A stretch of DNA of 64,000 nucleotides from JAFGSZ01 sp964492185 (GCA_964492185.1 CAZBJH010000003.1:1-64000); one strand, 5' to 3'. Positions 28,380 through 37,440 are shown, counted from the stretch's first letter. Translations and numbers: made by a program. Notes: generated by a model not told the origin, from the letters alone.

Positions 28380-31157
28380 CTAATGCGCTTCTAACCAATC
28401 ATTTCCGGTACCCATTTCAACAATCAACGGCACTTTTAGCTTAACTGCATTTTCCATTTCAAATTTTACCAGTTTCTTTATATCGTCCAATTCATTCTTA
28501 TTCACATCAAAAATCAGTTCGTCATGCACCTGAAGTATCATTTTTGATAAATAATTTTTTTTATTCAACTGACTGTGAATATTAATCATGGCCAGTTTTA
28601 TAATATCTGCTGCAGATCCCTGTATAGGTGCGTTAATCGCGTTTCTTTCAGCCATTCCCCTAACCAGTGCATTAGCCGAATTAATATCAGGCAAATACCT
28701 TTTCCTTCCCATAATAGTTTTCACATATCCCGTCTTTTTTGATTGCCCGATCACATTTGTCATATATGTCTTTACATTGGAATATGTCTTAAAATAATTA
28801 TCAATCAATTCTCCTGCTTCTTTCCTGGGAATATTAAGTCTTTGTGATAGTCCGAAAGCTGATATTCCGTATATAATACCAAAATTTGCTGTTTTTGCCT
28901 TTCTTCTTTGCTCTTTACTGACCTCTTCCGGGGAAATCCCGAATATCCTTGCTGCCGTTGAGGTATGAATATCCTGTCCTTTAACAAATGCATCTATCAG
29001 ATTGCTGTCCCCGCTCATATGAGCCATTAAACGCAATTCTATCTGCGAATAATCTGCAGCAAGCAATACATTGTCTGATGATGAAGGAACAAATGACTTT
29101 CGAATCTCTTTACCCCGTTCTTCACGTATCGGTATATTCTGAAGATTGGGATTTGTCGAGCTAAGTCTTCCCGTAGCCGCGATAGATTGATTATAGGATG
29201 TATGTATACGTCCGGTTTTCGGATTAATAAGCTTTGGCAAAGCTTCAACATAAGTGGACAATAATTTTGTTAATGATCTGTAATCCAATACCTTTTCAAC
29301 CACCGGGTGACTGTCTTTTAACCTCACCAATACCTCTTCACCAGTTGAATACTGTTTAGTCCTGGTCATTTTAATATTATCTGAAATTTTTAATTTTTCA
29401 AACAACACCTCACCAAGTTGTTTGGGTGAAGAAATATTAAATTCCATTCCACTTAGTTCATATATTTCTTCTTTAACATTATTTATTTCATCTATAAGTA
29501 CTTTAGCATAATCATTTAAATCTTTAATGCTAATTTTGATCCCGGTTGCTTCCATATCTGCAAGCACTGATATTAAAGGCATTTCCACTTTTGCAGACAA
29601 TTCTTCCAGATTGTTATCCTTAAGAGTTCGTGTAAGGATTTTACTAAGCTGCCATGTAATATCGGCATCTTCACCCGCGTATTCCTTTTGCTTTTCCTGG
29701 TCTACTACCCGCATGGATTTCTGATTCTTTCCTTTACTCCCGATTATAGATTCTATAGATACCATTTTATACCTCAAATAGGTTTCAGCCAGATAATTTA
29801 AATTATGCCTTAATTCCGGTTGAATCAGGTAATGTGCTATCATAGTATCAAATAGATCGCCTTCAACCACAATATTATAATTTTTTAATACCAGAATATC
29901 AAATTTCAGGTTTTGTCCAAGCTTTTTGATTTCCTGATTTTTAAACAATTCCTTAAATTCATTGATTATAGCCAGCGATTCTTCCTGATCCTCCGGAAAT
30001 GTGACATACCATGCCCTGGCATTTTCATATGAAAATGCCAGTCCAACAAGTTCAGCTTCATATACATTAAGTGAAGTGGTTTCCGTATCAAAACAAAACT
30101 CCTTTTGTTTATTCAAATTTCTGATCAGGGCTGTTCGTTTTTCTTTTGTATCAACCAGAATATATTCATGCTTTTCAGTATCTATGGTCTTTAAATTATC
30201 AGGCGCAGACCCCGGTTGTTTATTTACTGATGAAAACAGATCTCCCTGAACGGCTTCATGATATTCGGAATTTTTAACATTATTAGTTATAATCCTGCTT
30301 TGTAAACTTTTAAATTCCAGCTCATTAAACAATTCCATCATTCTTTTTTTGTCCATTTCCATACGTTTGAATTCATCAATCCGGAAATTCACAGGCACAT
30401 TAGTTATAATAGTTACAAGTTTTTTGGACAATTTCATCTTTTCTACAGAAGATTCAATATTTTGCCGAAGCTTCCCTTTCAACTTTTCCGAATTGCGAAC
30501 CAAATTTTCAATCGATTTGTATTCGGCAATTAACTTTTTTGAAGTTTTTTCACCTACCCCTGTTACTCCGGGCACATTATCCGAAGAATCACCCCATAGT
30601 GCAAGAATATCAATTATCTGTGCCGGTTCATCAATCATGTATTTCTTTTTGATCTCCTTTTCACCCATTATTTCAACATCTCCCCCTGATCTGCCAGGTT
30701 TATAAAGCAATATTTGTTCCGAAACCAATTGGCAAAAATCTTTATCAGGCGTTACCATATAGGTTTTAAATCCTTCTTTTTCAGCTGTTCTGGCCAATGT
30801 CCCAATCACATCATCCGCTTCATACCCTTCTATTTCCAAAACCGGAATATTATAAGCTTTTAAAATTTCCTTTATATATGGAACAGAAAGTTTGATCTCC
30901 TCAGGAGTAACCAGTCTGTTTGCTTTATATTCAGTAAATAATTCATTTCTGAATGTTGGTGCAGGCGGATCAAAAGCAACAGCAATATGGGATGGATTTT
31001 CTTTACGTAAAATTTCATCCAATGAATTAACAAAACCAAAAACAGCTGATGTATTCAGGCCCTTTGAATTTTTTATAGGCCGGCTGATAAAAGCATAATA
31101 AGCCCTGAATATTAAGGCATACGCATCAATTAAAAAAAGTGTTTTTTTCTCCTCCAT
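28380..31157 (-). CDS. polA: DNA polymerase I
   Basis: Replication and repair polymerase. The frame is open up to 31268, but the ATG at 31157 (MEEKKTLFLIDAYALIF) is chosen: it begins the conserved 5'-nuclease fold, and the upstream extension overlaps a dispersed repeat. That gives 925 residues. The 5'-3' exonuclease domain (about 1-290) has EGYEADDVIGTLART. The 3'-5' proofreading domain has intact FDTETTSL, GQNLKFDILVLKNY and YAGEDADITWQL blocks, so proofreading is probably active. The polymerase domain has motif A (AADYSQIELRLMAH), motif B (RRKAKTANFGIIYGISAFG) and motif C (ILQVHDELIFDV). It is convergent with the hybrid kinase (26-base gap). Confidence 0.96.
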   Translation of the reverse strand: MEEKKTLFLIDAYALIFRAYYAFISRPIKNSKGLNTSAVFGFVNSLDEILRKENPSHIAVAFDPPAPTFRNELFTEYKANRLVTPEEIKLSVPYIKEILKAYNIPVLEIEGYEADDVIGTLARTAEKEGFKTYMVTPDKDFCQLVSEQILLYKPGRSGGDVEIMGEKEIKKKYMIDEPAQIIDILALWGDSSDNVPGVTGVGEKTSKKLIAEYKSIENLVRNSEKLKGKLRQNIESSVEKMKLSKKLVTIITNVPVNFRIDEFKRMEMDKKRMMELFNELEFKSLQSRIITNNVKNSEYHEAVQGDLFSSVNKQPGSAPDNLKTIDTEKHEYILVDTKEKRTALIRNLNKQKEFCFDTETTSLNVYEAELVGLAFSYENARAWYVTFPEDQEESLAIINEFKELFKNQEIKKLGQNLKFDILVLKNYNIVVEGDLFDTMIAHYLIQPELRHNLNYLAETYLRYKMVSIESIIGSKGKNQKSMRVVDQEKQKEYAGEDADITWQLSKILTRTLKDNNLEELSAKVEMPLISVLADMEATGIKISIKDLNDYAKVLIDEINNVKEEIYELSGMEFNISSPKQLGEVLFEKLKISDNIKMTRTKQYSTGEEVLVRLKDSHPVVEKVLDYRSLTKLLSTYVEALPKLINPKTGRIHTSYNQSIAATGRLSSTNPNLQNIPIREERGKEIRKSFVPSSSDNVLLAADYSQIELRLMAHMSGDSNLIDAFVKGQDIHTSTAARIFGISPEEVSKEQRRKAKTANFGIIYGISAFGLSQRLNIPRKEAGELIDNYFKTYSNVKTYMTNVIGQSKKTGYVKTIMGRKRYLPDINSANALVRGMAERNAINAPIQGSAADIIKLAMINIHSQLNKKNYLSKMILQVHDELIFDVNKNELDDIKKLVKFEMENAVKLKVPLIVEMGTGNDWLEAH

Positions 31158-31167
31158 AACAGTATAA

Positions 31168-31226
31168 TTAGAGTTTGTCAATAAAGTCTTCAAAATGTTT
31201 AACTGGCCATGTATCTGGTTTGTCTG
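31168..31226 (-). repeat. partial dispersed repeat upstream of polA
   Basis: TTAGAGTTTGTCAATAAAGT followed by CAAAATGTTTAACTGGCCAT, matching the end block of the 172-bp elements (57880-57920) and the short copy at 22273. The other end is missing. Confidence 0.65.
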
Positions 31227-31240
31227 CCCCCATAATATAC

Positions 31241-31272
31241 AAAAAAACCGGCAGATACATCCATCCACCGGC
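31241..31272 (-). terminator. intrinsic terminator of the ArsR gene
   Basis: On the minus strand, CCGGTGGAT pairs with ATCTGCCGG (9 bp with two wobbles, stem 31248-31271, 6-base loop) and is followed by seven T residues (31247-31241). It lies 60 bases beyond the stop of the 31332-31628 gene. Confidence 0.75.
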
Positions 31273-31331
31273 TATATATAAATAACTATTCAAATCCTGC
31301 ACCAATAGCCACCAAATACAGGTAATATGAA

Positions 31332-31628
31332 CTAACAGGTACATTTACTTATACAATCCACAATATTGATCAGCTGATCGTGTTTCAGGAAATAATAAGT
31401 GTTTTTACCGTCCCTGAGTGAATTTAGAACTCCTTTATCTTTTAATATTCCCAAATGGTGGGAAGTAGTGGATTGTTCAATGCCAAGTAATTCATGTATT
31501 TCTGTTACAGTCAGTTTTTTCCCATCATCCAGAAAATTCAGAATTGCTATACGCATAGGATGAGCTATTGCCTTCAACATATTTGCTGCCTTTTCAAGTT
31601 GGTCGGCTGTTAATGTTTCAATTTCCAT
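31332..31628 (-). CDS. ArsR/SmtB-type winged-helix regulator
   Basis: 98 residues. The winged helix is visible as HPMRIAILNFLDDGKKLTV, then the recognition segment GIEQSTTSHHLGILKDKGVL and wing SLRDGKNTYYFLKHDQL. The helix-turn-helix has the SHHLGILK core of this family. The C terminus ends with three cysteines, in CISKCTC, which could bind a metal or sense thiol state. I do not see the ELCVCDL-type metal site in alpha3. It is monocistronic, with a possible TATATTTG -7 box on the minus strand (31658-31665) and a terminator downstream. The target gene is unknown; autoregulation is usual in the family. Confidence 0.85.
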   Translation of the reverse strand: MEIETLTADQLEKAANMLKAIAHPMRIAILNFLDDGKKLTVTEIHELLGIEQSTTSHHLGILKDKGVLNSLRDGKNTYYFLKHDQLINIVDCISKCTC

Positions 31629-31657
31629 TAATATAATAGATTAAGCATTTAATAATA

Positions 31658-31665
31658 CAAATATA
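31658..31665 (-). promoter_or_regulatory. putative -7 box for the ArsR gene
   Basis: Minus strand TATATTTG, a full match to TAnnTTTG, 30 bases upstream of the ATG at 31628. It is embedded in AT-rich near-palindromic sequence that could be an operator. Confidence 0.4.
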
Positions 31666-31832
31666 TAAATATATCATCATAAAAGAATTAAATTCAGATG
31701 AATTTGAATAATTTTATGGCAAATACCATATTTTAGCAGTTGTTAGATTATTAACAATTCTGACTGTATATAATCATCATTCTTATGTATTCATAATTCA
31801 TTCGTACATTTACTAATAATTATCAAACCAAT

Positions 31833-32807
31833 ATGGTAAAGCTTAATGACATAAAAACCCCCATTAAGAAGGAATTGAAGAAATTTAACCTGGCCTTTCC
31901 AAAATATATGAACAGTAACATTCCCCTTCTTAATATCCTTACAAAATATATCATACGTAGAAAGGGAAAACAAATACGCCCCATGTTAGTCTTTCTGACT
32001 GCCAAAATGCTGGGAGAAACAAATTCTTCAACATTTACTGCAGCATCATTAATTGAACTCCTTCATACTGCAACACTTATACATGACGATGTAGTAGATG
32101 AATCATATGAAAGAAGAGGCTTTTTATCAATTAATGCATTATGGAAATCAAAAATTGCAGTTCTGTTAGGTGATTTTCTTCTTTCCAAGGGATTATTACT
32201 ATCATTAGAAAATAATGAATATGATCAATTACAAATTGTTTCTGAAGCTGTTCGTGAAATGAGTGAAGGTGAATTATTACAAATTCAAAATTCACGTAAA
32301 CTTAATATAACTGAATCATTATATTATGAGATAACCCGTAAGAAAACAGCTGCTTTGATTGCAGCCTGCACAACATGCGGAGCCAGATCTGTCACAAAAG
32401 ACACTACTGTTCTGAAGGATTTTAAAAAATTTGGAGAGAATGTTGGAATGGCATTTCAGATAAAGGATGATCTACTTGATTATGAAAATTCTAATTTAAT
32501 AGGCAAACCCACAGGTAATGACATAAAAGAAAAGAAAGTCACATTACCCTTGATTTACGCGCTTGAACATGCTGTCGCAAAAGACAGGAAACATATTATT
32601 CATTTAATCAGAAAAAAGAATAATAAAACAAAAGCAATTTCCGAAATCATTACCTATGTTAAGAACAAGGGAGGAATAGAATATGCTGTATCCAAAATGA
32701 ATGCTTATAAAGACACAGCCGTTCGTATTCTCGATAAATTTGAAAATAGCCAATCCAGGCAAGCACTTATTGAGCTCGTTAACTTTACTATTACACGTAA
32801 TAAATAA
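31833..32807 (+). CDS. polyprenyl diphosphate synthase (long-chain trans-prenyltransferase)
   Basis: 324 residues, all-alpha isoprenoid synthase fold. Condenses isopentenyl diphosphate onto allylic primers, probably to supply the menaquinone side chain. The first Asp-rich motif is LIHDDVVDESYERRG and the second is FQIKDDLLDYE. The GKQIRPMLVFLTAKMLG block and the KKTAALIAACTTCGA region are typical. The chain-length-determining residues upstream of the first motif (SLIELLHTATLIHDD) lack the bulky aromatics of short-chain enzymes, which favours a long-chain product; the exact length is not readable. Convergent with uvrC across 256 bases of AT-rich DNA in which I see no gene. Confidence 0.9.
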   Translation: MVKLNDIKTPIKKELKKFNLAFPKYMNSNIPLLNILTKYIIRRKGKQIRPMLVFLTAKMLGETNSSTFTAASLIELLHTATLIHDDVVDESYERRGFLSINALWKSKIAVLLGDFLLSKGLLLSLENNEYDQLQIVSEAVREMSEGELLQIQNSRKLNITESLYYEITRKKTAALIAACTTCGARSVTKDTTVLKDFKKFGENVGMAFQIKDDLLDYENSNLIGKPTGNDIKEKKVTLPLIYALEHAVAKDRKHIIHLIRKKNNKTKAISEIITYVKNKGGIEYAVSKMNAYKDTAVRILDKFENSQSRQALIELVNFTITRNK

Positions 32808-33063
32808 TTTTATTTCATATATTTATGTAGTTATCTATATATATCTATCTGATTGATTAATAAGGACTAGAACTTTCAATTTATTATACGATTATTATTT
32901 ATTTTTATGAATCGTTGACCCGACAAAGCCAATAATGAAGTTTTACCCATATATTTGATAAATAATAATTCTATGTTGAATATATCGATAAGAAATTATT
33001 TCATAATTAATACCATATAATAATAAAAGTCAATTCAATATTAAATTTAAAACTAACATCATT

Positions 33064-34869
33064 TTAATCAAATGAATGAAAATTATCAAAAATTATTTCA
33101 GCCTTTTTCCTTCCTACACAAACAACCAATTCATCTTTTGATGCCAATCTGATTCCATTAATATCACTAAATCTATTAATCAATAATTGTTTTGTCTTTT
33201 CACCAATTCCCGGTAATGCATCCAAACCTGATTTTAACATTGATTTTTCACTCTTTTTTCTATGAAAATCTATCCCAAAGCGGTGTGCTTCATTTCTCAA
33301 TTGTTGGATCAGCTTTAATGATTCTGATCTTTTGTCAAGATATAAAGGTATAGGATCGCCAGGAAAATAAATTTCTTCTAACCTTTTTGCAATTCCTATT
33401 ATTGAAATATTTCCGGATATATTTAACTTTTTGATACTTTTTAATGCTGCATTTAGCTGTCCTTTTCCTCCATCTACAATAATCAATTGCGGTAATTCTC
33501 TCCCTTCTTTTATTAATCTATAATATCGCCTGTATACAATTTCTTCCATTGAAGCATAATCGTCAGGACCACTCACAGTCTTTATATTATAATGACGATA
33601 CTCGCCCTTGCTTGGTAATCCTTTTCTAAATACCACGCAGGCAGCTACCGGATAATCTCCCTGAATATTGGAATTATCAAAACATTCAATATGTTCCGGG
33701 GTCTGCGACAAATGAAGATCTTTCCTGATATTATCTAGTACTTTTGTCTTATTCTTCTTTCTTACAAATATTTGTTTTTGTCTTATTCTCTCATTAATAA
33801 AAAAATCTGCATTTCTTTGTGAAAGATTTAGCAATTTTCTTTTATCTCCGCGTATAGGAACCACCTTATTAATTTCCGGGAACACATCTCCAATATTAAA
33901 AGGCAGTATCATGTCTTTTGCATTACTTCGCATTCGAAAACGGATATCAGTAATGGCAAAAGCCAACAATTCATCTTCAGGCTCATTCAATTTATCAAGC
34001 AATTCAAGAGTGTGTGATTTAATAACTGCTCCATTACTAACTTTCAAAAAATTAACAGCGATAATTCCTTCCTTTCTCCTGAAAGAAAAAACATCTATGT
34101 TATTAAGTTTTGGATTTACAATTGTAGATTTACTCCTGAATTTTTCAATTATATTAATTTTTTCTTTAACGCGTTCTGCATCTTCAAATTTCAATTCATT
34201 TGCATATTTTCTCATTATTTTATCCATATAAACCAAAGCTTCCTGAATATTTCCTTTTAAAATATTACGTATCTGATCAATTTTTATCATGTATTCTTCA
34301 GCACTTTCTTTACCTTCACATGGCCCCATGCAATTTCCTATATGATATTCAAGACAAACTTTAAATTTTTTTTCTTTTATATTCTCTTCCGATAAATTTA
34401 ATTTACATGTCCGTAAAGGATAAATTTGTTTTATTAGATCCAGTAAAGTTCTTACCATAATAGATGAAGTAAAAGGCCCGAAGTATTCCGACCCGTCTTT
34501 TATTACTTTTCTTGTACTGAATACCCTTGGAAAACTCTCTTTTTTTATACATATCCATGGAAATGTTTTATCATCCTTTAGTTGAACATTGTATCGAGGT
34601 TTATGCTTCTTTATAAGATTATTTTCCAATAATAATGCATCAGACTCATTCTCCACTATAATGTAATCAATTCCCCTGATCTTATTAACCATCAACTTTA
34701 CTTTATATTGAGTGGATTTCGTATTATTAAAATATGAAGAAACGCGTTTTTTTAGATTTTTAGCCTTACCAATGTATATTATATCATTTTTCTCGTTTAA
34801 AAACTGGTATACACCAGGACTATCCGGTAAACCTTTAATTTTTTCTTTTATATTCGTAAAAATATCCAT
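33064..34869 (-). CDS. uvrC: excinuclease ABC subunit C
   Basis: Makes both incisions in nucleotide-excision repair, together with UvrA/UvrB. 601 residues: an N-terminal GIY-YIG nuclease (GVYQFLNEKNDIIYIGKAKN, about 18-95), Cys cluster CLEYHIGNCMGPC, a UVR motif (ANELKFEDAERVKEKI, about 210-245), a C-terminal RNase H-like nuclease beginning ECFDNSNIQGDYPVAACVVF, and a terminal helix-hairpin-helix (LDALPGIGEKTKQLL). All parts are present. Its start lies 26 bases from a perfect parS-like palindrome. In related genomes I recall mnmG, apt and uvrC lying close together; here 2.5 kb with an IS and repeats separates mnmG from uvrC, and apt is absent. Confidence 0.95.
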   Translation of the reverse strand: MDIFTNIKEKIKGLPDSPGVYQFLNEKNDIIYIGKAKNLKKRVSSYFNNTKSTQYKVKLMVNKIRGIDYIIVENESDALLLENNLIKKHKPRYNVQLKDDKTFPWICIKKESFPRVFSTRKVIKDGSEYFGPFTSSIMVRTLLDLIKQIYPLRTCKLNLSEENIKEKKFKVCLEYHIGNCMGPCEGKESAEEYMIKIDQIRNILKGNIQEALVYMDKIMRKYANELKFEDAERVKEKINIIEKFRSKSTIVNPKLNNIDVFSFRRKEGIIAVNFLKVSNGAVIKSHTLELLDKLNEPEDELLAFAITDIRFRMRSNAKDMILPFNIGDVFPEINKVVPIRGDKRKLLNLSQRNADFFINERIRQKQIFVRKKNKTKVLDNIRKDLHLSQTPEHIECFDNSNIQGDYPVAACVVFRKGLPSKGEYRHYNIKTVSGPDDYASMEEIVYRRYYRLIKEGRELPQLIIVDGGKGQLNAALKSIKKLNISGNISIIGIAKRLEEIYFPGDPIPLYLDKRSESLKLIQQLRNEAHRFGIDFHRKKSEKSMLKSGLDALPGIGEKTKQLLINRFSDINGIRLASKDELVVCVGRKKAEIIFDNFHSFD

Positions 34870-34895
34870 TGATTTGCATTATTTTATGATAAAAA

Positions 34896-34911
34896 TGTTC
34901 CACGTGGAACA
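34896..34911. promoter_or_regulatory. parS-like centromere site 1
   Basis: TGTTCCACGTGGAACA, a perfect 16-base palindrome (18 bases with the flanking A/T). It equals the parS variant bound by chromosomal ParB proteins. It is intergenic, just upstream of uvrC. ParB itself is not encoded in the window. Confidence 0.8.
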
Positions 34912-35275
34912 TAATAAATATATATATGTTTATTCTTATATATTTTACAATATTCATAATTCTTTAAATATTCTATACATATCTTATATAATTCCTTCAA
35001 TTTATATCTTATAATAATTCTACAGTTTAAATATACTGCCCCCCAGCAGAGCTGATGAGGTATCAAAATAATTACAATTATTTACCATTCATCTTTTTAT
35101 TTTCTTTCTCATTACCCTTTCCTTTCAAATATTTTTAAACAACACTTTATCTCATATCTACCAATAATTAACATAAAATCTTTTTTTCGAAAACCTACCT
35201 TCTCAAAATTTCATCTTCACCTCTTGATCTTATTTAAATACTTCTTTCCCTTTAATACTATTTACTTTTCTAATT
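34912..35275. other. gene-free AT-rich stretch
   Basis: Strongly AT-rich with no open frame of plausible composition and no DnaA-box cluster (TTATCCACA) visible. I see nothing further except that it lies between the parS-like site and the repeat array. Confidence 0.5.
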
Positions 35276-35693
35276 AGAGTTTGTCTATAAACTCTTAGTG
35301 TTTGTTCAGAATGTTCGATATCAAGGCGCGCAAAAATTTTAAACCGCAGTATACTAATGTATTCGATGATTTAAAATTTTGGCAGCAATGCAAATATCGG
35401 ACATTATGCACAAACACTAATTATAGTTTGTCTATAAAATAAAACTGCTTTTTCAGAATGATAAAAATCAAATATATTTAACATTTTAAACTGCAGCATA
35501 CTAAATTATTTTAGTATTTAAAATTTAAGCATCAACTCGGATATCTGACATTATTCACAGTCACTAATTAGAGTTTGTCAATAAACTCTTAGTGTTTATT
35601 CATAATGTTCAAGATCAAGGCTCTCTAAAATTTTAAACCGCAGTATACTATGTTATTCTTTTATTTAAAATTTTATCATCAACGCGTATATCT
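35276..35693. repeat. tandem array of three foldback repeat units
   Basis: Each unit starts with a mini-palindrome AGAGTTTGTCTATAAACTCT (35276-35295, 35570-35589, and a diverged copy near 35423). It is followed by a roughly 126-bp element. Unit 1 (35295-35420) has imperfect inverted ends (24 of 27 match; TTAGTGTTTGTTCAGAATGT against TTAGTGTTTGTGCATAATGT) and an inner ATTTTAAA/TTTAAAAT pair. Unit 2 is diverged and unit 3 (from 35589) loses its right end. A related single copy is at 50580-50708. Confidence 0.8.
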
Positions 35694-35707
35694 TTTAATA
35701 CCATATA

Positions 35708-35757
35708 TAAAGGGTACCATCTAATAAGAAAAAAGGGTACCACCCCTTTAAGTTGTT
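35708..35757. repeat. short direct repeat and hairpin before the IS
   Basis: AAAGGGTACCA occurs twice, 24 bases apart. The second copy can fold against CCCCTTT. Its origin is unknown; it may be the remnant of another insertion. Confidence 0.4.
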
Positions 35758-35845
35758 TATTATTTCAGTAATCCAAAACAATGAATATCCCCTAAAAAGA
35801 TGGACGGCAAGTTAAGCTACAAAAAAAAAGTAGTAAATTGCCATT

Positions 35846-36160
35846 ATGACACAAGAGAGAACATTTTATGACCGTGAGTTCAAGCAAAAAGCAGTTGAGC
35901 TTTCGTATGCAAGAGGCAATGTAAAAGAGATTGCCGAAGAGTTGGGTATCCGGCCAGAGTTATTATATAGGTGGCGGCGGGAATTCAAAAAATATGAAAA
36001 TAACAGTTTTCCTGGGAGAGGAAAACCGAAGATGACCGATCTTGAGAGGGATAATACCAGATTAAGGAAAGAGCTTCGTGATGCAAAGATGGAAAGGGAT
36101 ATCTTAAAAAAGGCGGTAAGCATCTTCTCCAAGAGCGATGGAAAATCTACCAATTCATGA
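35846..36160 (+). CDS. IS3-family transposase OrfA
   Basis: A 104-residue helix-turn-helix protein that binds the IS ends. The HTH is seen in FKQKAVELSYARGNVKEIAE and LGIRPELLYRWRREFK. A leucine-zipper-like region (LERDNTRLRKELRDAKMERD) lies before the frameshift site. It is complete in itself. It overlaps the orfB start as ATGA (36157-36160). Alone it would act only as a repressor/DNA-binding protein. Confidence 0.9.
   Translation: MTQERTFYDREFKQKAVELSYARGNVKEIAEELGIRPELLYRWRREFKKYENNSFPGRGKPKMTDLERDNTRLRKELRDAKMERDILKKAVSIFSKSDGKSTNS
36106..36112 (+). promoter_or_regulatory. programmed -1 frameshift heptamer
   Basis: A AAA AAG, in the correct phase of orfA (TTA AAA AAG). This is the classic IS3-family slippery sequence. 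Slippage puts ribosomes into the orfB frame without meeting a stop before 36319. Confidence 0.8.
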
Positions 36161-37023
36161 GTAATCACCGAACCAGATTTACCGTTGAGATGATGTGCAA
36201 AGTATTCAAGGTGAGAAAGAGCAGTTATTATCGTTTTTTAAAAAAAGGACCTTCACAGCGTTGGCAGGAGAATGAAAAGATCCTGGTTGAGATAATGGAT
36301 ATTTTTGAAGAGAGCAAGTAGAGTTACGGGAGTCCAAGGATTACAAAAGAGTTAAGAGCAAGAGGCAGAGTTATTGGTAAAAACAAAGTTGCTGATATGA
36401 TGCGGGCAGCTGATCTTCGTGCTAAAAGGAGAAAGAACTTTAAGATCACTACCGATTCTAATCACAACTATCCCGTTGCACCGAACCTGCTTAATCAGAA
36501 CTTTTCAGTTACCAGACCAGGGGAAGTGTGGGTGTCAGACATTACCTAAGCGCGGACAAACAGCGGCTGGTTATATCTGACAGTGATAATTGACCTTTAT
36601 GACCGGAAAGTAATCGGCTGGTCAATGAGCAAGGGGTTGTCAGCAATGGAAACAATAATACCAGCCTGGTTTATGGCAGTTAAGAATCGTCCTGTCTCCG
36701 AGGATTTGATATTCCACTCTGATAGAGATATCCAGTATGCCAGCAGTGAGTTTACTAAGCTCATAGAAAATAATGAATTGATTAGACAGAGTATGAGCAG
36801 AAAAGGAAATTGCTGTGATAATGCAGTAGCTGAAAGCTTCTTTAAGACAATAAAAGTGGAGTGGATTTACAACCAGAAATTCACAAATCAGGAAGAAGCC
36901 CAGCATTCAATCTTTGAGTGGATTGAAAGCTGGTACAACCGAAAAAGAAGACATTCAGCTTTAGCATATAAAACAATAGATGAGTTTAATGAAATAATTA
37001 TTAATTTTAACAATGCAGCGTAG
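36157..37023 (+). pseudogene. IS3-family transposase OrfB (DDE), two nonsense codons
   Basis: In the -1 frame relative to orfA. The translation matches an IS3-type integrase: NHRTRFTVEMMCKVFKVRKS, YGSPRITKELRARGRVIG, then the rve core with first Asp in WVSDIT, second Asp in FHSDRDIQYAS and Glu in DNAVAESFFKTIK. Two in-frame stops interrupt it. TAG at 36319 lies before SYGSPRI. TAA at 36547 lies directly after VSDIT, where relatives have Tyr. The part from 36583 is open (146 residues) but lacks the first catalytic Asp. The element is therefore unlikely to be autonomous. Confidence 0.9.
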
Positions 37024-37058
37024 CTTAACTAATCGTCTCATTTATTTGGGTAGGTTCA

Positions 37059-37424
37059 TGTAATAAATTATTTATTTCTATAAAACTTGTTCCTTTAAAC
37101 CAGCAGACATTTTTTCATTATCTAAGACCATTTCTTAAAAAGAACTTACATTATCATTTATTTCTTTCGTTGTCTGTTCTTTTAATTAAGCTTTTCCTAA
37201 CTACCACTTATCATTATTAATTATTCTTCTATTGTTATAACGTCTTTTGTATACAATAAATCCAATTATTTTTATAAACTTTTACTATTTCAACGCATCT
37301 ACTTCTTTTCAAAAGCTTCACTATAGTTTTCTATATCATTATCTTCATTCGTATTGCATTTACCTCAAATTTAATTCACCAATAATAGCCGTTCAATTCA
37401 AAAATCTTAAATAAATATTATTAT
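37059..37424. other. gene-free AT-rich stretch
   Basis: No gene, hairpin or repeat that I can support is visible. It is pyrimidine-rich on the plus strand, as are the minus-strand genes next to it, and could be decayed coding sequence. Confidence 0.4.
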
Positions 37425-37440
37425 TGTTCCACGTGGAACT
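37425..37440. promoter_or_regulatory. parS-like centromere site 2
   Basis: TGTTCCACGTGGAACT, 15 of 16 positions identical to site 1. It overlaps the last bases of the mnmG stop codon region. With site 1 it brackets the region holding the IS and repeats. Confidence 0.75.

Larger units (their letters stand above)
35782..37058 (+). mobile_element. IS3-family insertion sequence, decayed
   Basis: A 1277-bp element with 39-base imperfect inverted repeats at 35782-35820 and 37020-37058. Both begin TGAA and end in AGTTAAGCTAC when read inward, and both carry a CCC block. It carries orfA, a -1 frameshift signal and a broken orfB. The immediate flanks (ACAA and TGTA) do not form a target duplication, which suggests an old or rearranged insertion. 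It sits between the two parS-like sites. Confidence 0.9.

Noticed and set aside
31158..31268. Upstream extension of polA
   Set aside because: The extra 37 residues come from a dispersed repeat and lack homology to the family; the ATG at 31157 begins the conserved domain.
34912..35275. Replication origin next to the parS-like site
   Set aside because: No cluster of TTATCCACA-type DnaA boxes and no dnaA or typical origin genes are visible in the window.
36319..36549. In-frame TAG and TAA in the transposase read as recoded sense codons
   Set aside because: Other genes in the window end at TAG and TAA normally, and only this mobile gene contains them internally; nonsense decay is simpler.
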